A stretch of 7,666 nt of DNA from Gemmatimonadota bacterium (GTDB lineage Bacteria > Latescibacterota > UBA2968 > UBA8231): positions 1 through 7,666 of the forward strand of contig JAPOYQ010000428.1 in NCBI GenBank assembly GCA_026706505.1. The letters are read 5' to 3'. Each line of letters opens with the position of its first letter. Within the stretch, counting starts at the first letter, position 1. Below the pieces are notes generated by a model. The model saw only the letters and a program-made list of their open reading frames with translations, did not search any database and was not told where the DNA came from. The position numbers were made by a program, and so were the translations under genes. Positions 1-6,129 of the stretch are shown piece after piece.

Positions 1-1346
1 TAGGAATGATCGAAGATGGCCCGCGGCCCGCGCGCATAAAACCCTTTTTGCGCAATCCAATAATGTGGGCTGGCTTTGCAGTGCCGGCGATCCTCAATAC
101 GATCAACTCCTTTAGCCACTACTACGAATTTGCGCCGCGCGTCGATCTCAACCTGCCGCTAGCCTTGGGGCACGACGCAGTTGTCCTGCGCATACGGCTC
201 AACTACCTGATGATGGGCTTGGCCTATTTTATCAACACCGGAATCTCCGGCAGCTTGTGGTTTTTCTATGTGTTGGCCAAAGCCCAGGAATGGGCGTGCT
301 CGACCCTGGGTATCTTCACCACCGAACAGCTCGACGCCTACAGTCATGCCGGCCCCACCACGGGCATGTTGAGCCATCAGAGCATGGGCGCAATGGTTGC
401 ACTGGTCGTCTTGGGGCTGTGGACGGCGCGCGGCCATCTAAAGGCCGTGTGGCAGCAGGCCAAAACCGGAGGCAGCGCAGCCGGAGAGCTACTGTCCTCT
501 CGGACGGCCATGGTTGGCTTGGCCGTGGGCATGCTCGTCATGGGCTTGTGGCTGTGGCAGACGGGGTTGCCTTGGTGGGCGGTGGTGCTGTTTCTCGGCG
601 CGGCGTTTGCCATCTTCTTCGCCCTCACCCGCGTGATCGTCGAAGCCGGTCTCTCGTCAGCCGTGGAGGGGCTGTCGGGCGCGGGCTTTGTGGTCTCGGG
701 CGTCGGCTCGTCGGCGCTGGGGGCAACGGGGATGATGGCGCTGGGCTTTACCCTCGCTTGGGCAGGCGACCTGCTGGTCTTTATGATGGCCCCCTGCGCC
801 AACAGCATCCGCATGTTGCACGGCCTAAAGATCGGTCGGCGGCGCGTCCTAGCAATGCTGACGGCCGCGCTGGCCATCGGCCTTTTGGGCTCCATCTACG
901 CGACCTTGAACTTGGGCTACCAGTACGGGGCACTCAACCTGCACCGCCAGTATTTCTCCGGACTTTTCGCCTGGGAGCCGTTTCGCTTTGCCGCCCGCTT
1001 CATCGAGACGCCGACCGGGCCGTATTGGCTGGGGTGGCTCTGGAATGGGGTGGGAGCCGCGGTCATGGCGCTCTTGCTGTGGGCGCGCCACCACTTGTTG
1101 TGGTGGCCCCTGCACCCCATCGGCTACGTGGCCAGCGGCACCTGGATCCTCGGCAACATCTGGTTCAGCATCTTTCTCGCTTGGCTGATTAAATCCATCG
1201 TCTTGAAATACATGGGACCGAACGGCTACCGCTCGACGCGCTGGTTCTTTTTAGGGGTGATACTCGGGCAATTCGCTTCGGGCGGCGCGTGGCTAGTCAT
1301 AGACGGCTTCACCGGAATGACGGGCAATGTAATCCGCATGTACTAA
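1..1346 (+). CDS. Polytopic inner-membrane protein, DUF6785/DUF6784-like, 5' partial
   Basis: The frame is open to the left edge. An ATG at position 6 gives 446 residues, but it is probably internal, because proteins of this type are usually around 600 residues or more and the first visible segment reads like mid-protein. About nine or ten hydrophobic segments can be seen (for example near residues 67-90, 168-186, 188-210, 280-303, 341-359, 372-399 and 413-433, counted from that ATG). Family-like marks are the TRVIVEAG stretch (208-215), which resembles the membrane motif of oligopeptide-transporter-like proteins, WWPLHPIGY (366-374), and a C-terminal GVILGQFASGGAWLVIDG segment ending in GMTG. 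I recall these as features of the DUF6785/DUF6784 proteins found in Planctomycetes and Latescibacteria-type genomes. The function is unknown; a transport role is inferred only from the topology. It is co-directional with the next gene but separated by 92 bases with a candidate promoter, so it is probably a separate unit. No signal peptide or true start can be judged here. Confidence 0.8.
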   Translation, partial: GMIEDGPRPARIKPFLRNPIMWAGFAVPAILNTINSFSHYYEFAPRVDLNLPLALGHDAVVLRIRLNYLMMGLAYFINTGISGSLWFFYVLAKAQEWACSTLGIFTTEQLDAYSHAGPTTGMLSHQSMGAMVALVVLGLWTARGHLKAVWQQAKTGGSAAGELLSSRTAMVGLAVGMLVMGLWLWQTGLPWWAVVLFLGAAFAIFFALTRVIVEAGLSSAVEGLSGAGFVVSGVGSSALGATGMMALGFTLAWAGDLLVFMMAPCANSIRMLHGLKIGRRRVLAMLTAALAIGLLGSIYATLNLGYQYGALNLHRQYFSGLFAWEPFRFAARFIETPTGPYWLGWLWNGVGAAVMALLLWARHHLLWWPLHPIGYVASGTWILGNIWFSIFLAWLIKSIVLKYMGPNGYRSTRWFFLGVILGQFASGGAWLVIDGFTGMTGNVIRMY

Positions 1347-1370
1347 AGACAAATAAAGCCAAGAATTACA

Positions 1371-1382
1371 TACAGTTACAGT
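1371..1382 (+). repeat. Tandem TACAGT repeat (two copies)
   Basis: Two exact copies of TACAGT lie head to tail, followed by a further TA. They sit about 20 bases upstream of the -35 candidate, where an activator or UP-type element could bind. With only two short copies, chance is a reasonable explanation. Confidence 0.25.
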
Positions 1383-1402
1383 TAGTCCTATGGGCAAAAA
1401 AC

Positions 1403-1430
1403 TTGACACTCGCCTAGCAGTTGATTAAAT
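1403..1430 (+). promoter_or_regulatory. Candidate sigma70-type promoter for the PPIase operon
   Basis: A perfect TTGACA (1403-1408) is followed after 16 bases by TTAAAT (1425-1430), a 4/6 match to TATAAT. It is preceded by TG at 1422-1423, which makes an extended -10. The predicted transcript start near 1436-1438 falls directly in front of the ATG at 1439, implying a leader of only a few bases or none. The match is by eye. If the host uses a Bacteroidetes-type primary sigma factor the consensus would differ. Confidence 0.4.
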
Positions 1431-1433
1431 CAA
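1421..1433. promoter_or_regulatory. Perfect inverted repeat overlapping the -10 (operator candidate)
   Basis: TTGATT and AATCAA are exact reverse complements separated by one A. The 13-base palindrome covers the -10 candidate and lies just before the start codon, a classical position for a repressor site. It also contains the TTG (1421) that could be mistaken for the start codon of the downstream gene. An AT-rich palindrome of this size can arise by chance, and no dedicated regulator gene is visible in the window. Confidence 0.3.
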
Positions 1434-1438
1434 ACAGC

Positions 1439-3040
1439 ATGTTTATTGCTACTCCCCGCTCCCTGTGGCGCGCTATTGCTCTCTTGGCCCTATTTGGCTG
1501 CGCGCCAGACGACCCCGTCGTGGCCCAAGTCGGCGATGTGGCCCTCACCAAGGCCGAGTACCTGCGCTTTGTCGAGCGCTTGCCGCCCGGCTTGCAGAGC
1601 GCGGACGCACGCGACCACCTACAGTCTCTCGTCGATCAGGAACTGCTGCTGCAAGAGGCCCGCGCTAGGGGAATCGAGCAAAGCGACGAGGTCCGCTACC
1701 AGCTAAACGCCCTCGTCCGCAAGCGGCTCTCCCAACGCTACCAAGCCGAAGTGCTCGCGCCCCAAGTCGAAGTAACGCCCGAGGAAGTCGAGCGCACCTT
1801 CGTCGATATGGGCTTCGACCGCGAGCGGCTTTTTGCACGGATTCTGGTGCGGCAGCAGCGAGATGTGGACCGCGTACTGCAGGCCCTGCACGAGGGCGAG
1901 CCTTTCGCCGACCTAGCGCAGCACTTTGCGGCCAACGACCTTTTTGCCCCACAGGGCGACGGCGTCGTCGGCTGGATCGGGCGCACCCAAGCGCAGCGCT
2001 TTGCCATTCCGCCGCAGACCTTCCTTTCCCTGCCGGTCGGCCAAGTCGCCGAGCCACTACCGCTGGCGGGCGGCTGGCAGATCTACCGCTTTGTCGAAGA
2101 CCGAATCGCCGACAAAGCCGACTACGCAGAAGAAGCCGCCAGCGCGGCGCACCGCGAAAAGTGGCAGAATCGCCTGCAAATCGAAGTGGAAACCCTGAGC
2201 CGCTCCTTGAATCTTCAGTTGGACCACGAAGGCCTACAAGCCTTGCTGGCTGAGCCGAATCTCGCCGACTCGCTCGCCGCGCTTCCCCTCTACCGCTTTG
2301 ACGGCGGAGCGATTCCCTTGGGAGAATACCTCCACGACCTGCGCTCGGTCGGCTTCCGGGGCGCGTTGCAAGACAGCGCACAGGTCGTCTCGCTGGCCCG
2401 CGCCGCGCTCTTGCCAGCCTATCTGATGACCGCGGCAGCCCAACGGCGCGGCTGGGATCGAGAAGCCGACTTCGCCGAGTGGCGCGAGCGCAAGCGGAAA
2501 GCCCTCGTTTTGCAGCAGCTCACCAAGGCAGAAACAGCGACAAAGGCCATCCCCAGCGAGGAGGAAATCGCCGCGTACTACGAGGCGAACAAGACGCGCT
2601 TCCGCACGGCCGAATCCGTCCACATCAATCAGGTCCTCGCGCCCACCCGCGAGCAGGCCCAGGAGTTGCGCGAAGCTCTCGCAAATGGCAGCACCGTCGC
2701 CGAGCTATTGGCCCGGCCAGGCGTCGAAACCCACGGCGACCCGCACGATGGTGCGCTGCACCTGCGCAAGGTCGTGCGAGCGCGCTATCCCCAACTCGTG
2801 GACGCGACCTTTGTCGCAGAGATCGGCGAATGGGGCGGGCCAGTAGAGGTGCTAGACCAGTTTGCCGTATTCCGAGTGCGCCAAAAGGAAGGCGGCGACA
2901 TTAAACCCTTTGCCCAAGCGAGAGCGCAAGCGAGGGGCATCTTGGAAGTAAGGCGCAGGAACGAACTCATGGACGCGCTCATCCAACGCCTGCGCGCCGA
3001 GCGCGAAAGCCAAGTCGCCTTATTCGCCGAGCACTTGTAA
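1439..3040 (+). CDS. Parvulin-type (PpiC/SurA-like) peptidyl-prolyl isomerase lipoprotein
   Basis: This is a 533-residue product that probably catalyses cis-trans isomerisation of prolyl bonds, or chaperones exported proteins, from a lipid anchor in the periplasm. An N-terminal hydrophobic stretch ends in LFGC, a lipobox with Cys21 as the acylated residue (Phe at -2 is unusual but tolerated). The segment at 29-120 resembles the SurA N-terminal chaperone region (VAQVGDVALTKAEY, then helices with LVDQELLLQEA). A parvulin domain spans about 131-222: ARILVRQQ, the GEPFADLAQHFA block, GDGVVGWIGR, LPVGQVAEPL and GWQIYRFVED match the order of PpiC motifs. A second, degenerate copy lies at about 391-482 (VHINQVLAPTREQAQEL, ending FAVFRVRQKE) and lacks the glycine-rich GWF-type core. 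I chose ATG 1439 because it yields a compact lipoprotein signal. TTG 1421, six codons upstream, lies within the promoter palindrome. No Shine-Dalgarno precedes either start. The stop is 12 bases from the next start, so the two are almost certainly co-transcribed. Family confidence is high; the client proteins are inferred to be the downstream products. Confidence 0.85.
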   Translation: MFIATPRSLWRAIALLALFGCAPDDPVVAQVGDVALTKAEYLRFVERLPPGLQSADARDHLQSLVDQELLLQEARARGIEQSDEVRYQLNALVRKRLSQRYQAEVLAPQVEVTPEEVERTFVDMGFDRERLFARILVRQQRDVDRVLQALHEGEPFADLAQHFAANDLFAPQGDGVVGWIGRTQAQRFAIPPQTFLSLPVGQVAEPLPLAGGWQIYRFVEDRIADKADYAEEAASAAHREKWQNRLQIEVETLSRSLNLQLDHEGLQALLAEPNLADSLAALPLYRFDGGAIPLGEYLHDLRSVGFRGALQDSAQVVSLARAALLPAYLMTAAAQRRGWDREADFAEWRERKRKALVLQQLTKAETATKAIPSEEEIAAYYEANKTRFRTAESVHINQVLAPTREQAQELREALANGSTVAELLARPGVETHGDPHDGALHLRKVVRARYPQLVDATFVAEIGEWGGPVEVLDQFAVFRVRQKEGGDIKPFAQARAQARGILEVRRRNELMDALIQRLRAERESQVALFAEHL

Positions 3041-3047
3041 GGAGGTG
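3039..3047 (+). promoter_or_regulatory. Full-consensus Shine-Dalgarno for the discoidin-like protein
   Basis: AAGGAGGTG pairs at all nine positions with the usual 16S rRNA 3' end. It starts inside the TAA stop of the upstream gene and leaves five bases before the GTG start (seven from the GGAGG core). This fixes GTG 3053 as the start and suggests strong, possibly coupled, translation. It contrasts with the absence of such a site at the upstream gene and a weak one at the downstream gene. Confidence 0.85.
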
Positions 3048-3052
3048 CCATC

Positions 3053-6000
3053 GTGGCAAAAATAAAATGGGGTGCCATCGCGTGCTGCCTGTTATGGGCA
3101 TGGCTGCCAGCCAGCGCCCAGCAAGGGTACGACATCGTCGATGACCGCATCGTTGTATCCGGGCGCAGCCACTGGGAGCACTGGAAAAAACCCGAACACC
3201 TGACCACGATTGACAACTCGGGCGCGGTGCGTCCGCGGCACCTGCGCTCCATCTATAACGTCCTCGCCGATCCCAGCATCGCCCGTCCAGTCGTGATCAC
3301 CAACAAAGATTCGCGCATCCTCAATGTAGATAGCACCCTGAAAGTCGATGTGCTCGGCCGACCCATCCAAGACGCCCAGAAAAAGTTCGTGTACGACTAT
3401 CTGGTGCGACCCGGGGTCAGCCGCGCAGGCTCCAACATCGAGATGGCGGCCAATATAGTCGATGGCGATCCGACCACCTTCTGGGAGCCCGACCCGCGCG
3501 ATCCTATCGAGCAGTGGTGGGTCGAAGTCGATCTGGGCCGGGCCGTGCCCGTAGAGGGCATTTCCGTGCGCTTCGTCGAAGAAGAGCTAGGCGATCCGTT
3601 CTTCAAGTACCTCCTCCTCTTGGCACGGAACCAGACGCTATCGCTTACCGACGACCGCAAGGTTAGCTTTGAGCTATTTGTTCCCCACGAAGGCCCCAAT
3701 ACCCAGCAACGCGCCTTCTTCTTTGAAAGTGCAGCCGCAACCGAGGGGGCACTGGTCAACCTCGGCCTCGTAGATGCCTCCGGCGGGATCAGCAGTGTCA
3801 AGAAACTGCACCAAAACAGCGCCGATCCGGCCTGGACCGGCAAGGTCATCGAAACCATCCGCATCGTAATCACCGACACGCGCGGCGGGCGGGCCGAGCA
3901 AATCGACCAAGCCGCGTGGGAGACGCTGCCGGTGCATGAACACGGCGACATCGTCCACTTCGTGCGCGACTTTGCCGGCCGCGAAGAGCCGGTGGACGCC
4001 GAGACCTACGAGTCCTTGGAGGAGGAGCGGCGCGGGCGGCGGGAATTCTATCGCCGGGAGTTGCCGCGCCTAGCCGAGGTCGCAGTGTGGGGCTGGGGAG
4101 ACAACATTAGTCTCGGCCTAGTCGAAGGGGGAGGCACCTTGGACCTGACCTCGGCTGGCAAGACGCCGGCACCGGCTTTCGACGGGGATATCAGCAGCCG
4201 TTATCAGCAACCCACCCGAGACCCCCTCGACCCGGGTGCCAACGTGCTGACCATCGACATCGGCGGTACGGTGTGGCTGGACCAAATTCGCGTCGCTGGT
4301 AGTAATATCCGCGGCTATCAGATGCGGTCGTCCACCGGAGAACGCGACGCCCAAGGCAAGCTGCGCTGGCGCGCGATTACACCGCCGGAACGGGTAAAAA
4401 ACGTCGATCATGGGGAATTCAGGCACCTCAACGATGTGCAAAACCCCGTGCGCAAGGTGCGCTTCCTCGACCTGTTGGCCTTAGCCAATTTCATCGGCGA
4501 CACCCAAAACCGCACCGACCGCTTCTGGCCTCAATTCAACGAACTCATGCTGTTTGCCGAAGGCGTGCCCGCGGAAGTCGAGATAGAGTCCGCTCTGATT
4601 GAATTTCCCGGGCTGGTGACCTTGGGCAGTATCCACTGGGAGGCCGACACGCCGCCGGGCACTAAAGTCGAGATTCGCACCCGCACCGGCGACCAACTCA
4701 TCCAGCAGATACGCTTCTACGACAGCAATGGCATCGAAAAGACCGCGGCCGAGCACAAGAAGCTCCTCGCCTTCCTCAAAGGGCCGATCGACACATCCTT
4801 TGCCATAGGCCCGGGCTGGAGTGCTTGGAGCCAGCAGTACCAGCAGCCCGGCGACCCGGTAACGTCGCCCAGCCTGCGCAAGTTCATGCAAATCCAGGCC
4901 CGCCTGCTCAGCGAGGACCGCCAGGTCGCACCAGCGCTAGCGAACCTCTCCGTAGAGCTACACACCCCGGTCGCCCTCGGGCTGCGAGCCGAAGTCTGGC
5001 CACCCGAGGCCCAAGTGGGAATTCTGGACACCTTCGAAGTCTTCGTCCAACCCCAATTCCTAGAGCGGCCCACCTCGGTCCGCAGCATCGGGTTCGACGA
5101 GATGCTCATCAGCGCCGATCCGGGTCTCGACATGCAGCTTATCGATGTGGCAATAGGCACCGAAGAGGAGTTTGCATCTGGAACGCCGCAATCGCTCTTG
5201 GACTTAGCAAGCACCGACGGCCAGATACTGCAAGGCGACTCGCTCCTAGTGCGCCTCCCGGAAGTTGCCCGCAGCGATACCGATGCGCTGCCACAACTAT
5301 ACTTCCGCACGACGGCCGATGGCGAGGAAGTGCCCACTAGCATCGACGGCCAGCTCCTAACGGCAACCTCGCACGCCCTGCTCCCAGACGAGGTGCGCGG
5401 CGCGGTGCGCTACTTCCGCATTGCCGGAGAGGAGCTAGTGGAAGTCGATCGCGCGGCCTACGACGAACTGCCGCCCGAGTCCCAAGGGCCCGTGCGCTAC
5501 TTCCGCAAGGTCGTCGGTTTGGGAACCCAGACGCTTTTCGACGAAGTCGGCGACACGCTCAGCGCGGCCCAGTATGGCCGACTAGGTCGCGCCAGAGGGT
5601 GGATCGTTGGCCACGGCCGACTTGTGCGCCTGCGCTTTGCGGCCAAGGTCTTCCTCCACGGCACCAAGCTGAAGGTGGCCGTGCGCAACCAAGCGGCCAG
5701 CACGCCCTATCAGCCCGCCGACGCCGGCAACGCCACCGCGCTGCGGCCGTCGCAAACCCTGTCGATCGCCGCGCTCGGTGCCGAGCAGATCGTCGGCGAC
5801 CTCTCGGTCGCGCCCAATCCCTTCACGCCCAACGGCGACCTCGTAAACGACGTCGCCCAAATCGAGTTCTCGCTGTTCAAAGTCTATGCCGAGCGTCCGG
5901 CAGCCGTCCGCATTTGGGCCCTCGACGGCCGGCCCATGCGCCTGTTAGAGGGCACGGCCCAAGGCGGTCACCAGCGCTTTACCTGGGACGGCAAGGACGA

Positions 6001-6112
6001 CCATGGCCGCGTCGTGCCGCCCGGGCTCTACATCTGCCAGATCGACGTGGACACCGACGCCGAAGACAGCGCCGGACAACGGCGATCCCACCTTATCGCG
6101 GTAGCCTATTAG
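3053..6112 (+). CDS. Large secreted multidomain protein with discoidin-like domains and NPFTPNGD-type Ig-like tail
   Basis: This is a 1019-residue exported protein starting at GTG behind a perfect ribosome site. A Sec signal with a hydrophobic core ends at ASA|QQ (residues 20-24). Two F5/8 type C (discoidin)-like regions follow. The first, about 118-350, contains MAANIVDGDPTTFWEPDP, WWVEVDLGRAVPVEGISVRF and IRIVITDTRGG, and closes with LAEVAVWGWGDN. The second, about 370-504, contains AFDGDISSRYQQP, LTIDIGGTVWLDQIRV and KVRFLDLLALANF, and closes with FNELMLFAEG. Residues 514-640 look like a beta-sandwich (IHWEADTPPGTKVEIRT, GWSAWS). A duplicated module occupies 283-338 and 774-821. Residues 912-1019 form a CHU_C/FlgD-Ig-like domain: NPFTPNGDLVND (922-933), VRIWALDGRPMRLL, FTWDGKDDHGRVVPPGLYIC. 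Discoidin domains usually bind glycans or other surface ligands, and such tails are often structural or sorting domains of secreted proteins. I see no catalytic motif. A surface adhesin or scaffold role is inferred. The whole-protein family is not one I recognise by name. Confidence 0.8.
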   Translation: MAKIKWGAIACCLLWAWLPASAQQGYDIVDDRIVVSGRSHWEHWKKPEHLTTIDNSGAVRPRHLRSIYNVLADPSIARPVVITNKDSRILNVDSTLKVDVLGRPIQDAQKKFVYDYLVRPGVSRAGSNIEMAANIVDGDPTTFWEPDPRDPIEQWWVEVDLGRAVPVEGISVRFVEEELGDPFFKYLLLLARNQTLSLTDDRKVSFELFVPHEGPNTQQRAFFFESAAATEGALVNLGLVDASGGISSVKKLHQNSADPAWTGKVIETIRIVITDTRGGRAEQIDQAAWETLPVHEHGDIVHFVRDFAGREEPVDAETYESLEEERRGRREFYRRELPRLAEVAVWGWGDNISLGLVEGGGTLDLTSAGKTPAPAFDGDISSRYQQPTRDPLDPGANVLTIDIGGTVWLDQIRVAGSNIRGYQMRSSTGERDAQGKLRWRAITPPERVKNVDHGEFRHLNDVQNPVRKVRFLDLLALANFIGDTQNRTDRFWPQFNELMLFAEGVPAEVEIESALIEFPGLVTLGSIHWEADTPPGTKVEIRTRTGDQLIQQIRFYDSNGIEKTAAEHKKLLAFLKGPIDTSFAIGPGWSAWSQQYQQPGDPVTSPSLRKFMQIQARLLSEDRQVAPALANLSVELHTPVALGLRAEVWPPEAQVGILDTFEVFVQPQFLERPTSVRSIGFDEMLISADPGLDMQLIDVAIGTEEEFASGTPQSLLDLASTDGQILQGDSLLVRLPEVARSDTDALPQLYFRTTADGEEVPTSIDGQLLTATSHALLPDEVRGAVRYFRIAGEELVEVDRAAYDELPPESQGPVRYFRKVVGLGTQTLFDEVGDTLSAAQYGRLGRARGWIVGHGRLVRLRFAAKVFLHGTKLKVAVRNQAASTPYQPADAGNATALRPSQTLSIAALGAEQIVGDLSVAPNPFTPNGDLVNDVAQIEFSLFKVYAERPAAVRIWALDGRPMRLLEGTAQGGHQRFTWDGKDDHGRVVPPGLYICQIDVDTDAEDSAGQRRSHLIAVAY
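3899..4066 (+). repeat. Protein-level repeat module, first copy (residues 283-338)
   Basis: Two tandem motifs lie within the first discoidin-like region: IDQAAWETLPVHEHGDIVHF (284-303), then VDAETYESLEEERRG (314-328) with REFYRREL after it, joined by FAGREEP. The same order of elements recurs at 774-821: aromatic-acidic-x-Leu, a short polar linker, Gly, then a His/Tyr/Phe-Phe strand, with an AG-x-EE-type link to VD. The AAW[ED]xLP and AAY[ED]xLP spacing is identical between copies. The module interrupts the discoidin-like domain before its closing LAEVAVWGWG strand. I do not recognise it as a named domain. Confidence 0.65.
5372..5515 (+). repeat. Protein-level repeat module, second copy (residues 774-821)
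   Basis: Two tandem motifs of period 29 residues: LLPDEVRGAVRYFRIAGEEL (776-795) and VDRAAYDELPPESQGPVRYF (798-817) followed by RKVV. LPxExxGxVRYFR is shared by both halves, and VDRAAYDELP aligns gap-free with the first-copy motif IDQAAWETLP. The two modules flank the second discoidin-like domain and the beta-sandwich, almost 500 residues apart, which suggests internal duplication or a recurring linker unit. Confidence 0.65.
5405..5507 (+). repeat. 16-base exact direct repeat inside the second module
   Basis: GTGCGCTACTTCCGCA occurs at 5405-5420 and again at 5492-5507, offset by exactly 87 bases (29 codons, in frame). It encodes the VRYFR core of both tandem motifs. Identity at third codon positions suggests a fairly recent duplication or a constrained sequence, whereas the first module no longer shows it at the DNA level. 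Confidence 0.75.
5786..6109 (+). other. C-terminal CHU_C/FlgD-Ig-like domain of the large secreted protein
   Basis: Residues 912-1019 form a compact Ig-like fold by pattern. SVAPNPFTPNGDLVND opens it, where the NPFTPNGD loop is typical of gliding-motility-associated C-terminal and FlgD-Ig domains and may bind calcium. EIEFSLFK-type and VRIWALDG strands follow (IEFSLFK 937-943, VRIWALDG 952-959), then TWDGKDDHGRVVPPGLY (977-993) and a final SHLIAVAY strand. In Bacteroidetes related tails can direct type IX secretion. Here the domain lacks an obvious Lys-rich terminal sorting tip, so sorting is only a possibility. Confidence 0.7.
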
Positions 6113-6129
6113 GGTGAAAAGAGAACACC

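Larger units (their letters stand above)
1347..1438 (+). promoter_or_regulatory. AT-rich intergenic region between the membrane protein and the PPIase lipoprotein
   Basis: This gap of 92 bases is clearly AT-richer than the flanking genes. It contains a tandem TACAGT repeat (1371-1382), a promoter candidate (1403-1430) and an inverted repeat (1421-1433). I see no GC-rich hairpin followed by a T-run, so there is no evident intrinsic terminator for the upstream gene. The region is the only sizeable non-coding stretch in the window. Confidence 0.6.

Noticed and set aside
1087..1107. Perfect 8-bp hairpin GCCACCAC/GTGGTGGC with a 5-base loop
   Set aside because: It lies within the membrane-protein coding sequence and follows from the doubled codons for HHLLWW. 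There is no T-run, so it is neither a terminator nor a clear regulatory site.
257..1192. 311-codon + strand frame inside the membrane-protein gene
   Set aside because: Its product is rich in Arg, Gly and His with no hydrophobic pattern, and it overlaps a convincing polytopic membrane protein. It is a GC-rich shadow frame.
1347..1402. Intrinsic terminator after the membrane-protein gene
   Set aside because: No GC-rich stem followed by a T-run is present on the + strand; only AT-rich sequence and a short tandem repeat are seen.
1421..1438. TTG 1421 as start codon of the PPIase gene
   Set aside because: It would add six residues (MIKSNS) before the signal, has no ribosome site, and lies inside the -10/palindrome. 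ATG 1439 gives the better lipoprotein signal.
1665..2381. 238-codon antisense frame inside the PPIase gene
   Set aside because: Arg/Gly/Ala/Ser-rich low-complexity product with no domain motifs, opposite a strong parvulin coding frame; typical of GC-rich antisense.
4717..5343. 208-codon antisense frame inside the large secreted protein gene
   Set aside because: Ser/Arg-rich composition with no recognisable motif, opposite a well-supported coding sequence.
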